Shown here piece by piece: positions 35,464 through 44,332 of a stretch of 64,000 nucleotides of DNA (positions are counted from its first letter, which is position 1; every line of letters starts with the position of its first letter). Below the pieces are notes generated by a model that did not search any database, was not told where the DNA came from, and saw only the letters and a list, made by a program, of their open reading frames with translations. A program made the position numbers and the translations under genes. Origin of the DNA: Sandaracinobacteroides saxicola. GTDB lineage: Bacteria; Pseudomonadota; Alphaproteobacteria; Sphingomonadales; Sphingomonadaceae. The DNA lies in assembly GCF_014117445.1 (NCBI RefSeq), contig NZ_CP059851.1, positions 3,026,501 through 3,090,500 on the forward strand, given 5' to 3'.

Positions 35464-36654
35464 ATGCGTATGCGTCTTTATGGGGCGGCTCTGGCGGCTC
35501 TGGTCGCCGCCTCCACCCCGGCCCACGCCTTGAAGATCGTCCTCGTCGATACCGGCGGCGTGAAGGGCTCGCCCGCCGGCGCCGGCTTCAGCGCCGCCGC
35601 ACGCTATTGGGAAAGCGTCATCACCAACGATGTCACGCTGCGCCTGAACGTCGGCTTCGAGGATCTCGGCCCCAACGTGCTCGGCGCCACCGGCAGCACG
35701 CTCACCACCCGCGGCGTCCAGTTCGTGCAGAACCGCATCGATGCGCAGCGCAGCAGCTCGGCCGTCGACAGCACCATCCACGCCGTCGGCCGCGCCCCGC
35801 TCACCCCTGGCCAGCTCGGCATCGGCGCGCTGGATGTCGTCACCCCCGGCTATGTCGACCCGGTCGACCAGCTCGGCATCGACAATGCCGGCGCCGTGCT
35901 CGACACCGACGGCTCCTTCAACAACAGCGTCATCGCGCTCAGCACCGCCAACGCCAAGGCGATCGGCTATGTCTTCGATCCGCTCCAGGCGGATGCCAAC
36001 ATCACCTTCAGCTCCACCTTCCCCTTCGATTTCAACCCGAAGGACGGCATCGACACCGGCGCCTATGATTTCATCGGCGTCGCCATCCACGAAATCGGCC
36101 ACGCCCTCGGCTTCCTCAGCGGCGCCGACGATTATGATTTCCTCGGCTGCCCGAACGGCCCCGGCTGCGCCGCCTTCGCGGACTACCCGGTGAACGACGA
36201 CTGGTGGGGCTACACGCTCGACCTCTACCGCTACGGCAGGAGCTTTGATGGCCAGGCCCGGCTGGACTGGCGCCCCGGCGTCGAATCCTATTTCTCGATC
36301 GATGGTGGCGCGTCCGACGTCGGCCGCCTCGCGGAGGGCTCCTTCCACGGCGCCGCCGGCGACCAGGCCTCGCATTGGTTCGCCCCCACCCAGTCGCCCT
36401 TCTGCAGCGGGCTTCAGGGCATCATGAACCCCTATATCTGCAGCCGCACGCCGGCCATCGTCACGTCGAAGGACCTGACCGTGATGGACGCCATCGGCTG
36501 GAACCTGACGGACGAGGCGCAGAACGCCAATTATGTCCTGCCCACCAGCGCGCTCGCCTATGTGCCGGAACCGGCCACCTGGGCGATGATGATCGTCGGC
36601 TTCGGCCTGGTCGGCAGCACGATGCGCCGCCGCCGCCCCGCCGTCAGCGCCTGA
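35464..36654 (+). CDS. PEP-CTERM metalloprotease
   Basis: 396 residues: signal peptide ending about AHA, a zinc-metalloprotease domain and a [14 protein letters not shown] sorting tail. The zinc motif HEIGHALG is at residues 209-216; the expected third ligand after GFLSG is Asp (ADD) rather than His. This matches the PEP-CTERM metalloproteases classed in NCBI as NF038122 (from memory). Probably surface-anchored and able to process other exported proteins. A GGGAG ribosome-binding site lies upstream. Confidence 0.88.
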   Translation: MRMRLYGAALAALVAASTPAHALKIVLVDTGGVKGSPAGAGFSAAARYWESVITNDVTLRLNVGFEDLGPNVLGATGSTLTTRGVQFVQNRIDAQRSSSAVDSTIHAVGRAPLTPGQLGIGALDVVTPGYVDPVDQLGIDNAGAVLDTDGSFNNSVIALSTANAKAIGYVFDPLQADANITFSSTFPFDFNPKDGIDTGAYDFIGVAIHEIGHALGFLSGADDYDFLGCPNGPGCAAFADYPVNDDWWGYTLDLYRYGRSFDGQARLDWRPGVESYFSIDGGASDVGRLAEGSFHGAAGDQASHWFAPTQSPFCSGLQGIMNPYICSRTPAIVTSKDLTVMDAIGWNLTDEAQNANYVLPTSALAYVPEPATWAMMIVGFGLVGSTMRRRRPAVSA

Positions 36655-36663
36655 CCCTTACCC

Positions 36664-36698
36664 GCCGCCGGGGCGCCCGCGCGCCCCGGCGGCTTTTT
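36664..36698 (+). terminator. Rho-independent terminator
   Basis: GCCGCCGGGGCGC/GCGCCCCGGCGGC, 13 bp, 4-nt loop, then TTTTT. Ends the metalloprotease gene. Confidence 0.93.
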
Positions 36699-36723
36699 CA
36701 TGCGCCCGCGCAAACAGTGCCGC

Positions 36724-37098
36724 TCAACCGCAGCGGTGCAGCTTCACCCGCCGTCCGGCCTGCATCCGGTATTCGGTCGCGGCGCCGCCCGCTTCCCGCA
36801 CGGTCAGTGTCATCCAGCCATCGGCGATCCGGCCGCTGAACCGCGCATTGTCCCGCAGCTGCTGGTCCCCCGGCGCGGGCCCCGGCGCATCCCGCACATG
36901 CAGGCCGCCGGCGCTGAACCGGCCGTCGCCATCCGGGGACAGCGCGCCACGGATCACACCGCTCGCGCAATCCGCGCTCAGCACCGCGCCATCGGCCGTC
37001 ACACGCAGCATCACCCCGTCGCCCCCCCAGTCACCGGGGGGCAGCGGCGCGGCGGCGACCATCATCGCCGCCACCAGGATGATCTCAGCTGACGACAA
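36724..37098 (-). CDS. Hypothetical exported protein
   Basis: 124 residues from a TTG at 37098; alternative starts are GTG at 37074 or ATG at 37065. The N-terminus (IILVAAMMVAAAPLPP) is a weak signal peptide. Two cysteines (ADCASG, LHRCG) could form one disulfide. Body of short beta strands. The start overlaps the 3' end of the PEP-CTERM gene by 14 bp, which supports co-translation and the TTG start. Family unknown. Confidence 0.6.
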   Translation of the reverse strand: MSSAEIILVAAMMVAAAPLPPGDWGGDGVMLRVTADGAVLSADCASGVIRGALSPDGDGRFSAGGLHVRDAPGPAPGDQQLRDNARFSGRIADGWMTLTVREAGGAATEYRMQAGRRVKLHRCG

Positions 37099-38749
37099 CC
37101 GCCGGGCGCCGCCGCCGCACGCTCGCCCCGATCAGCCCGAAGCCCAGGATGAACATCGCCCAGGTCTGCGGCTCGGGCACACCGCCCACGCTCAGCCCGG
37201 CGATATAGGTGCCCCAGCGCGAGCCACCGGTGCCGTTCGGATGGCCGAACTGCGGCAGGTTATACTCCCGCGCAAAGCCGCCCTGCACCCAGAAACCATG
37301 TGGATCCAGCGGATCAAGGCTGACCGACGAATAATCTTGCCAGCGCTGCCGCCCCGCCGCGGGCTGCCCGAAGATGCTGCCATTGTGATAATCATCCGTC
37401 AGGCTCACCTTCAGCACATGCTCGCTGCCCTTCTGCACCAGCGTGCCGTCGGCCTGCGTGTGGAACACCCGCGCCAGCAGCGTGATGCGCCCGTCGGTCG
37501 GGTTCAGGCCAGAGCGGTTGTAGCCGATCACCACCTGCCCCAGCCTGTTCACCGCCAGCGAGCCCTGGTAATAGTCATAGCCCGCCTCGCCGATCTCGCC
37601 CTCGTCCAGCACCGCGTTGGTCGCCTGGTCGATGACATAGTAACGCACCCGCGTCTCATCCTGGCCCACCGGCGTGATGGTGTGCACACCATAGAGTTTG
37701 CCGTCATATTCATACACCGAACTGCCGATGCGGTCGTCCAGCGTGTCGATGATCCGCTGGTTCGCCGCGATCGCCGCCGGTTGCCGCCCCGGGCTGTTGA
37801 AGGTGTAGGTGGAGCCGACATCCACGCCCGCCGTGCGCACATCCGCGCCGGTGCCGGCGTTCAGCACATCATAGCGGCTGACCGCAAAGTCGTTGATCGA
37901 CACCGCCATGATGTTGCCGGTCGAGCTGTTCTCCCGGCTGTTCACCCCCTGGATGGCGAACCCCCGCGTGAAATCATTGGTCGGGCTGCCCGACACGAAC
38001 GGCGTCACGAAGGCCTGGCGGTTCGCCGCCGTCGGCGCGGCGCCGAACAGGTCGCCCAGCGGAATGACGTTCAGCGTCGTGCCGCGGAAACTGCGCGTGC
38101 CCCCCGGCGTCGCCGCGCCGAAATCATTGGTGCCGATGTACACCGCGTTGCGATCGATCGCGAGCGTCGGATAATCCGCGATCGGCGCGAAGAAGCCGCC
38201 GTTGAACCCCTCGAACTGCGTCACCTTGTACGGCCCCAGCGCGTTGCTGGTCTGCGACACCGCGATCTGGATGTCCTTCGCATTGGCGCCAAAGCCGATG
38301 ACGATCCAGCGGTTCGCCATCTCATTGTACATCACCCGCTGGTCGCCGCTGGACCCGGCCTGCCCCAGCCCCTGCCAGAAGGCATTGTCCGACACCAGGC
38401 TGGTGCGAACGCCCGTCGCCTTGTCATAAACGGCGATGCCGCCGTTCGTCGTCTGCATGATCTGCGTCCGGCCGGCGGCCGCGATCCCGTCCGAGGGGAT
38501 GAAGTTCCGCCCCAGCGCGGCGCCATCATATTGGCTGATGCCCTCGAAGCCCAGGAACACCGGGTTCGGCCCGGCCATCGGCGTGGCGCGACCATTGTTG
38601 TCGAACGAAATGTCGCCCGGAATCGGCGTCAGCCCCGGCTTCTTGAACTCATAGCCCGGCTTGATCTCGTTGCCCCCCGGCACCCAGGCCTGGGCCGCGC
38701 CCGAAATCGCCAGCATCGAACCCGCGAGAATAAGTTTCCGCACGATCAT
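37085..38749 (-). CDS. PEPxxWA-CTERM exported protein 4 (large)
   Basis: 554 residues from the ATG at 38749, with a signal peptide (MIVRKLILAGSMLAISGAAQA) and a PEPQTWAMFILGFG tail. The body has no domain I can name; repeated aromatic and Asn/Asp-rich stretches (SVYEYDGKLYGVHTITPVG, FSNNGR) suggest a beta-propeller-like surface protein. A short exported protein follows it on the same strand. Confidence 0.85.
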   Translation of the reverse strand: MIVRKLILAGSMLAISGAAQAWVPGGNEIKPGYEFKKPGLTPIPGDISFDNNGRATPMAGPNPVFLGFEGISQYDGAALGRNFIPSDGIAAAGRTQIMQTTNGGIAVYDKATGVRTSLVSDNAFWQGLGQAGSSGDQRVMYNEMANRWIVIGFGANAKDIQIAVSQTSNALGPYKVTQFEGFNGGFFAPIADYPTLAIDRNAVYIGTNDFGAATPGGTRSFRGTTLNVIPLGDLFGAAPTAANRQAFVTPFVSGSPTNDFTRGFAIQGVNSRENSSTGNIMAVSINDFAVSRYDVLNAGTGADVRTAGVDVGSTYTFNSPGRQPAAIAANQRIIDTLDDRIGSSVYEYDGKLYGVHTITPVGQDETRVRYYVIDQATNAVLDEGEIGEAGYDYYQGSLAVNRLGQVVIGYNRSGLNPTDGRITLLARVFHTQADGTLVQKGSEHVLKVSLTDDYHNGSIFGQPAAGRQRWQDYSSVSLDPLDPHGFWVQGGFAREYNLPQFGHPNGTGGSRWGTYIAGLSVGGVPEPQTWAMFILGFGLIGASVRRRRPAVVVS

Positions 38750-38936
38750 GATACGCTCCCCCTTCACACGCCGCTCCCACGCAAGCGACTCATGCAGCGA
38801 AGGCTTTCACGCCTGCCGGCCGTGCGCAAGCGAAATATGAATTGGGTTTAATGATCGGCGAAGCGGCCCATGCCCCCATGATCGGCATGCCTGGCGCCCG
38901 CCCGGCAGGCCGCCGAAAACCATTCCCCGGCCGGTC

Positions 38937-39152
38937 TCAGCTCCCCGCGCCGCGCCCGCCCACGATCAGCAGCAGGATCACGAACACGATGGCCAGCAGC
39001 TGGAACACCACCCGCAGCGTCATGAACTTGTTGGATCGTTCGCCGCTCAGATCCTTGCCTTGCGCCATGTTGATCACGCCCTTCACCAGCACGAACGCGG
39101 TCGCGATCGCGGCCAGGATGATGAAGGCAATCAGCACCGTATTGATGGACAT
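38937..39152 (-). CDS. HIG1-domain twin-membrane protein
   Basis: 71 residues with two membrane helices and GKDLSGERSNKFMTLRVVFQ between them, the HIG_1_N pattern. Bacterial members are described near respiratory genes and are thought to help assemble or stabilise oxidase supercomplexes. It is far from the aa3 operon here. Monocistronic. Confidence 0.88.
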   Translation of the reverse strand: MSINTVLIAFIILAAIATAFVLVKGVINMAQGKDLSGERSNKFMTLRVVFQLLAIVFVILLLIVGGRGAGS

Positions 39153-39244
39153 GCGCGCTCCTTACGCGCCAAAACCGCGCGCCGCATCCCCGAAATAGGC
39201 ACGGACGCCCGCGCCGGAACCCCGGCGCGGTGTCGCACCGGCAT

Positions 39245-39282
39245 GCATCGCGAAAAAAGCGGGAACCGGTTTTTCGCGATGC
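39245..39282. repeat. Alphaproteobacterial hairpin repeat
   Basis: GCATCGCGAAAAA (39245-39257) pairs perfectly with TTTTTCGCGATGC (39270-39282) around GCGGGAACCGG. Very similar hairpins with a GGGAACCGG core are scattered through rhizobial and sphingomonad genomes; often taken as terminators. Confidence 0.8.
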
Positions 39283-39328
39283 ACGACCATGAGTCAGGCG
39301 ACGGCGGCCCGCCGGCGACGCCGCAAGA

Positions 39329-40093
39329 CTATCGTTGCACCGCGCGGACCCTTCGGCGTGCGGCGGCCCCCACCAGCCCGAACCCGGCGATCATCATCGC
39401 CCAGCTCGCGGGTTCGGGCACCAGTGAGATCGGGGTCACCTGTACCTGCGGGTTCAACATGCTGAACGTCACCCCCGGCAGCGTCGTCACCTGCGCCCCG
39501 CTGGTCGGCACGCCCCGGCGGAAATTGAACGCGAAGAAGGTGCCCACCCCCTGCTGCGGCGCAAACACCGCGCCCAGGTCGGGAAAGGCGCTGCCATTGA
39601 TCAGCGTCGGCGCTGGTGCCACCACCGACCGCCCGAAATTGAAGCTCGACAGGAAAACATCCGCCGGCAGCGGCGCCGTCGTCGCCAGGTGCGGCAGGAA
39701 CCCCGGCCCAAAGCTGAAGCCATAGGACAGGCTGAACTGGTCGAAGCGCAGGGTCGGCGGCAGCGACGGCGGCGCGCCATTGTCATAGACGAAGGCGCTG
39801 TGCATCGCATTGCCGGTCGCGGTCACGCCATAGCCGCCTACGCTGATGCCGAACCCCACCACCGCGAACGGATACATGGTGGCCGTGCCCTGCCCGCCTA
39901 TCGGCGGCAGGGTCACCGGCGCCACCGCGCCGTTGATGATGAAACCCGCCTGCGCATATTGCCCGCCAAAGGGCACGCCCGTCACCGGGCCTGCGCCATT
40001 GTTCAGGAATCCCTGCACCGTCACCAGCCAGGCCGCGGCATCCGCCTGTGCCGCCCCTGTCAGCAGCACCGCCGCCAGCATCACCTTCCGCAT
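39329..40093 (-). CDS. PEPxxWA-CTERM exported protein 5
   Basis: 254 residues from the ATG at 40093 (a TTG at 40099 is also open). Signal peptide MRKVMLAAVLLTGAAQADA and a C-terminal PEPASWAMMIAGFG tail. The body is Gly/Pro-rich and beta-rich (GGQYAQAGFIINGAVAPVTL) with no recognised domain; there are no cysteines. Function unknown; likely an exosortase substrate. Confidence 0.85.
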   Translation of the reverse strand: MRKVMLAAVLLTGAAQADAAAWLVTVQGFLNNGAGPVTGVPFGGQYAQAGFIINGAVAPVTLPPIGGQGTATMYPFAVVGFGISVGGYGVTATGNAMHSAFVYDNGAPPSLPPTLRFDQFSLSYGFSFGPGFLPHLATTAPLPADVFLSSFNFGRSVVAPAPTLINGSAFPDLGAVFAPQQGVGTFFAFNFRRGVPTSGAQVTTLPGVTFSMLNPQVQVTPISLVPEPASWAMMIAGFGLVGAAARRRVRAVQR

Positions 40094-40149
40094 CTGCAAC
40101 CCTCCTTGTTTGTTAACTTGTTTATTACAGCCATTTAAGGCCCTGATTT

Positions 40150-40977
40150 TTACAGGGTCAAGGCACGATCCGCGCCAAATGGCACTTCCGCCAGCAGCCG
40201 CGCCGCCAGCCGGCCACCGTCCACCCCGCCCTCCCGCAGCGCCCGCAGCGTCGCCGCCCCATCACGCTTCGCCAGCCGCCGGCCATCGCCCGCCAGCAGC
40301 AGCGGATGGTGATGGTATCGCGGCACCGGCAATTCCAGCAGCGCCTGCAACAGCCGCTGGGCATGCGTCGCCGCGAACAGGTCGCGCCCGCGCACCACCT
40401 CGCTCACCCCGGCCGCCGCATCGTCGACCACGCAGGCCAGCAGATAGCCCACCCCGATGTCCTTGCGCGCCAGCACCACATCGCCGCCGGCGTCCGGCAC
40501 GGCCCGCACCCGCCCCGCCGCCATATCCTCCCACCACAACGCCCCCACCAGGCGGAGGGCGGCTGCCACGTCCAGCCGCACCGCCCCCTCCCCCCAGCCC
40601 TTCCCCCGGCAAGTCCCCGGATAGACGCCCGCCTCGCCCGCATGCGGCGCGCCCCCCGCCGCCGCGATATCGGCGCGGCTGCACACACAGCGATAGGTCA
40701 CCCCCAGCGCCACCAGCCGCGCCAGCGCCGCCGCATGCGCCGACGCCAGCGCCGACTGCATCACCAGCGCATCCCACTCCATCCCCAGCCAGCGCAGGTC
40801 CTCCAGGATGCCGTCCACGAATGCCGGCCGGCACCGCGTCGTGTCGATATCCTCGATGCGCAGCACGAACCGGCCTGCCCCGTCCCGCGCACGCCGCCAG
40901 GCCAGCAGCGCCGACCAGGCGTGGCCCAGATGCAACAGCCCGGTGGGGGAGGGCGCAAAGCGCGTCACAATCGCCAT
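40150..40977 (-). CDS. gluQ: Glutamyl-Q tRNA(Asp) synthetase
   Basis: 275 residues from the ATG at 40977. A shortened glutamyl-tRNA synthetase lacking the anticodon-binding domain. HLGH (residues 16-19) and the KMSKS equivalent RLAKRDGA define the class I core, and CVCSRAD with YPGTCRGKG are the zinc ligands. It attaches glutamate to queuosine-34 of tRNA-Asp. Stands alone. Confidence 0.93.
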   Translation of the reverse strand: MAIVTRFAPSPTGLLHLGHAWSALLAWRRARDGAGRFVLRIEDIDTTRCRPAFVDGILEDLRWLGMEWDALVMQSALASAHAAALARLVALGVTYRCVCSRADIAAAGGAPHAGEAGVYPGTCRGKGWGEGAVRLDVAAALRLVGALWWEDMAAGRVRAVPDAGGDVVLARKDIGVGYLLACVVDDAAAGVSEVVRGRDLFAATHAQRLLQALLELPVPRYHHHPLLLAGDGRRLAKRDGAATLRALREGGVDGGRLAARLLAEVPFGADRALTL

Positions 40978-41180
40978 GCCCGCCAAATTGCCCCTTGCCC
41001 GAAACGATATCTAGTGGTTTCATCAAAGCGTCATCCCATATCGGGTATGACACCCCCGCGCCGAGCACCCCATGGGGCATCCGGCGCGAGAAATTGGCGG
41101 CCGCGTCTCCGGGCGCAGTCACCCGATGTGCGATAGGGCGGCGACCGGACATGCGACTGCAACGAGCAGGAGCGTGATGC

Positions 41181-41759
41181 ATGTATCAGCCCGACCTTCT
41201 GGAACAGCGATGGGCCAGTCCGCAATCCTGCCCCGCCCTCGTCCTCAACGCCGATTTCACCCCGCTCAGCTATTATCCGCTCTCGCTCTGGAGCTGGCAG
41301 GACGCGATCAAGGCCAGCTTCCTCGAACGCGTCGATGTCGTCGCCACCTATGACCGCGAGATCCGCAGCCCCAGCCTGCGCCTGAAACTGCCCAGCGTCG
41401 TCGCGCTGCGGCAATATGTGAAGCCCGCGTCCCACCCCGCCTTCACCCGCTTCAACCTGTTCCTGCGCGACCGTTTCCAGTGCCAATATTGCGGCGCCGG
41501 CAACGACCTCACCTTCGACCATGTCGTCCCCCGCGCCTATGGCGGCCGCACCACCTGGTCCAACGTCACCACCGCCTGCGCGCCCTGCAACCTCAGGAAG
41601 GGCGGCCGCACCCCGGCGGAGGCGCACATGCAGCTCCGCTCGAAACCGCACCAGCCCAGCACCCACGCCCTCCAGGACCATGGCCGCGCCTTCCCGCCGC
41701 ACTATTGCCACGAGACCTGGCGTGACTATCTCTACTGGGATGTCGAGCTGGAAAGCTGA
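41181..41759 (+). CDS. HNH endonuclease
   Basis: 192 residues. FQCQYCGAGNDLTFDHVVPRA and ACAPCNLRKGGRTP form the HNH core with two zinc CxxC pairs. The N-terminus (LNADFTPLSYYPLSLWSWQD) is the leading strand pattern of the large family of alphaproteobacterial HNH proteins found near housekeeping genes. Function unclear; no restriction partner is nearby. Confidence 0.88.
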   Translation: MYQPDLLEQRWASPQSCPALVLNADFTPLSYYPLSLWSWQDAIKASFLERVDVVATYDREIRSPSLRLKLPSVVALRQYVKPASHPAFTRFNLFLRDRFQCQYCGAGNDLTFDHVVPRAYGGRTTWSNVTTACAPCNLRKGGRTPAEAHMQLRSKPHQPSTHALQDHGRAFPPHYCHETWRDYLYWDVELES

Positions 41760-41776
41760 CCGTCCGGCGAAAAGCC

Positions 41777-41815
41777 TTGACAGGGCAATGGCGAAGTGAT
41801 AACCATATCGGTTAT
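41777..41815 (+). promoter_or_regulatory. Possible sigma-70 promoter with overlapping operator
   Basis: TTGACA at 41777, 17 bp, then a poor -10 (TAACCA at 41800). A 6-bp inverted repeat ATAACC-ATATC-GGTTAT (41799-41815) overlaps the -10 and could be an operator. The leader to the lipoprotein gene would be about 175 bp. Weak evidence. Confidence 0.35.
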
Positions 41816-41988
41816 TCCGCCAGTGTCGATTGCGACTGGTGAAATGTTAAGTGCTTGAATGCGAAAAAGAACAAAAAGCATAAAACAGTCAAGATTTCAA
41901 TCTTGAAACATTCCCCTCACGCACTGGAATCCCACGATAAATTGCGTTAACCTGACCGTGCCAAGGTTCCGGCGAACGGGGGTATGCC

Positions 41989-43038
41989 ATGCGCGTCCTG
42001 CTTCTTGCCCTGCCGCTGCTGCTCGCCGGCTGCGCCCGCGATGTCGTCCTCAAACCCGCCGTCATCACCTTCAACACCCAGGCCCGCACCGCAGTTGCCG
42101 CCGCCGAACGGCAATATGATGAAACCATCATCCGCCTCAACCAGCAGACCGCCGACTTCCTCGCCCGCAACCCCGATTGCGGCCTCGCGCTGGACATCGT
42201 GCCCCGCCGCCTCAACACGCCCGGCGCCACCCCCGCCGGCGCCGGCTACTGCCTCTCCGAGGCGGAGAAAGCCGCCCTCACCGGCCCCGTCAAAACCGAA
42301 CGCCTGCCCCTCGCCAGCCGCGAAACCTTCGCCGCCCAGTTCCGCGCCCTCGGCCTCCTCGTCGACTATGTCAGCTTCCTCGCCAAACATGCCGACGACC
42401 CCAGCCTCACCGCCGCCGCCGACATCCAGTCGACCGCCAACGCCGTCAAGGGCCTGGGCCAGGGCCTCTCCAGCCTGAAAACCGCGCTCGGGGGCGAACC
42501 GATCGCCGAGTTCGCCAACGGCGGCCCGGTCGAAAAATTCGCCACCGCGCTCGCCTCCATCGCCGGCCAGTTCGAGCTGATCGCCAAACAGGCAAATGAC
42601 GTCTCTGCCCTCGAACGCGCCATCAAATCCGCCCAGGTCCCGATCGGCGGCGCCATCGACACCCTGGCCGACAGCGCCGACGCCTGGGCCTGCGCCGCCC
42701 TCGAACGGCGCCAGATCGACGCCAACAGCTACGCCCTCAACTGGTCGCCGAAACTCGCCTCGCTCGACCCGGCCGCCCGCAAGGAGGTAGCGCAGGGCTG
42801 GGTGAACCGCGCCCAGTTCCGCCTCCCGGCCTTTTGCCCCGGCAGCGACAGCCCGGCCGCCATCCGCGGCGAGGTCGCCACCATGCTGCTCGGCGTCAAG
42901 CAGGCCCAGAACGAGCTGCTCGAACTCGCGAACCACAATTACACCCCCGCCCAGCGCAAGGCGATCATCGAGGCCACCCTCTCCCGCCTCGGCACGCTGC
43001 TCTCCCGCATCGCCACCCTCGTCCCCGTGCTGCCCTAA
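41989..43038 (+). CDS. Hypothetical lipoprotein
   Basis: 349 residues with a lipoprotein signal (MRVLLLALPLLLAGC) whose lipidation Cys is C15. The rest is largely helical with coiled-coil-like stretches (TAVAAAERQYDETIIRLNQQ) and a few cysteines. No family recognised. Probably anchored in the outer membrane by its lipid. The next gene begins 14 bp after its stop and is likely co-transcribed. Confidence 0.8.
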   Translation: MRVLLLALPLLLAGCARDVVLKPAVITFNTQARTAVAAAERQYDETIIRLNQQTADFLARNPDCGLALDIVPRRLNTPGATPAGAGYCLSEAEKAALTGPVKTERLPLASRETFAAQFRALGLLVDYVSFLAKHADDPSLTAAADIQSTANAVKGLGQGLSSLKTALGGEPIAEFANGGPVEKFATALASIAGQFELIAKQANDVSALERAIKSAQVPIGGAIDTLADSADAWACAALERRQIDANSYALNWSPKLASLDPAARKEVAQGWVNRAQFRLPAFCPGSDSPAAIRGEVATMLLGVKQAQNELLELANHNYTPAQRKAIIEATLSRLGTLLSRIATLVPVLP

Positions 43039-43051
43039 GGAATCCCCCGCC

Positions 43052-43381
43052 ATGGCCGACTTCGACACGCTGAACACCGCCCGCGGCGCCCTTTTCCAGG
43101 CGGTCAACCGCGCCGTCAACAACGCCGCCTTCGCGCTCCCGGAACGCATCGCGCTCAACGAACTGCTCGCCGACCCGCTCGCCGCCGACCATCTCCTGCT
43201 CGCCCGCGCCATTGTCGAGGCGAAGCCACCCGAAGCCCTCGCCGCCGTCGAGGAAAAACTGGTCGAAGCCACCCGCCGCATGAGGCGCGTGCTGGCCGGC
43301 GAAAATGCCCGAGACCAGCGCCGCGACGCCATCGACCAGGTGGACGCCGCCAGCGATGCCCTCACCGCCCTGCTGGATTAG
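43052..43381 (+). CDS. Hypothetical helical protein downstream of the lipoprotein
   Basis: 109 residues, predicted all-helical, with no signal peptide or membrane segment. Not recognised. Its position 13 bp after the lipoprotein gene suggests a two-gene operon. It overlaps the J-domain gene tail-to-tail by 4 bp. Confidence 0.7.
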   Translation: MADFDTLNTARGALFQAVNRAVNNAAFALPERIALNELLADPLAADHLLLARAIVEAKPPEALAAVEEKLVEATRRMRRVLAGENARDQRRDAIDQVDAASDALTALLD

Positions 43382-43953
43382 GCAAAGGCGCCTGACGCCA
43401 CCAGCAGGTCATGCGCCTCCACCGCCGCGCGCAGCTTGTCCTCCTGCCCCCGGTCGCCGCCATTGCTGTCCGGATGGAAGCGCCGCACCCGCTCCCGATA
43501 GCGCGCCTTGATCTCCGCCAGCGTCGCGCCGTCGCCCAGCCCCAGCGTCCCCAGCGCCCGCCGCTCCGCCGCGCTCAGCACCCGGCCCGCCGGCGTGGCA
43601 CGCCGCCCCTCCCCCCGCCGCCAGTTCAGGATGCCCAGCGCATCCGAAATCCGGTCCGGCCCGGTGGCGTTGGTGGCAAAGGCCCGCGCCGCCCCTTCCC
43701 AGTGCGGATAGGGCGACTGCGCGACATGGATCTCCTCCGGCGTCATGCCATCGAAATAATTCCAGGCCGCGTTGAATTCGCGCACATGCGCCAGGCACAG
43801 ATATTGCCACTCCGGCGGCATCCCCGCCGGCAGCAGCGCGCTCCCCGGCCGCCGCACCGGCGCGCGATACTCGCCCGGTTCCCCGCACCCCGGATGCGCG
43901 CACCGCCGCTCGCCCTCGAACGCGCCCCGATATCGTCCCCGCGGCGTGCTCAC
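43378..43953 (-). CDS. J-domain (DnaJ-like) co-chaperone
   Basis: 191 residues from a GTG at 43953. The C-terminal half is a J domain with the HPD motif (RRFHPDSNGGDRG), preceded by TLGLGDGATLAEIKARYRER. The N-terminal half holds a CxxxxC-like zinc motif (RRCAHPGCGEPGEYRAP). No Gly/Phe linker or C-terminal substrate domain, so this is a class C J-protein, probably a specialised DnaK partner. Divergent from bolA. Confidence 0.87.
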   Translation of the reverse strand: MSTPRGRYRGAFEGERRCAHPGCGEPGEYRAPVRRPGSALLPAGMPPEWQYLCLAHVREFNAAWNYFDGMTPEEIHVAQSPYPHWEGAARAFATNATGPDRISDALGILNWRRGEGRRATPAGRVLSAAERRALGTLGLGDGATLAEIKARYRERVRRFHPDSNGGDRGQEDKLRAAVEAHDLLVASGAFA

Positions 43954-43991
43954 ACCCTGTCGTTCCCGTTCATCCCCGCTATATAGCCGCC

Positions 43992-44297
43992 ATGACCCCA
44001 GACCAGAAGATGCCCGCCGGCCCCGTCGCCCGCGAAATCCACGCCCGCCTCATGGCCGCGCTCGACCCGCTGGCGCTCGACGTCATCGACGACAGCGCCC
44101 ACCATGCCGGCCACGCCGGGCACGACCCGCGCGGCGAAAGCCACTTCACCGTCCGCATCACCAGCGCCGCCTTCATCGGCCAATCCCGCCTCGCCCGCCA
44201 GCGCGCCGTCAACACGGCGCTTGCCACGCTGCTGAAAGAGCGCGTCCACGCGCTGGCCATCATCGCCCGATCGCCCGAGGAAACCCGCTCATCCTGA
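43992..44297 (+). CDS. BolA family protein
   Basis: 101 residues. GESHFTVRITSAAFIGQSRLARQRAVNTAL carries the BolA helix-turn-helix-like core with a conserved His and the invariant HAL motif near the end. BolA proteins partner monothiol glutaredoxins in iron-sulfur trafficking. No glutaredoxin is adjacent. 38 bp from the divergent J-domain gene, a pairing common in this group. Confidence 0.92.
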   Translation: MTPDQKMPAGPVAREIHARLMAALDPLALDVIDDSAHHAGHAGHDPRGESHFTVRITSAAFIGQSRLARQRAVNTALATLLKERVHALAIIARSPEETRSS

Positions 44298-44332
44298 GCC
44301 TGTCGAAGGATGATCTCGCCAGAACGCCAACT

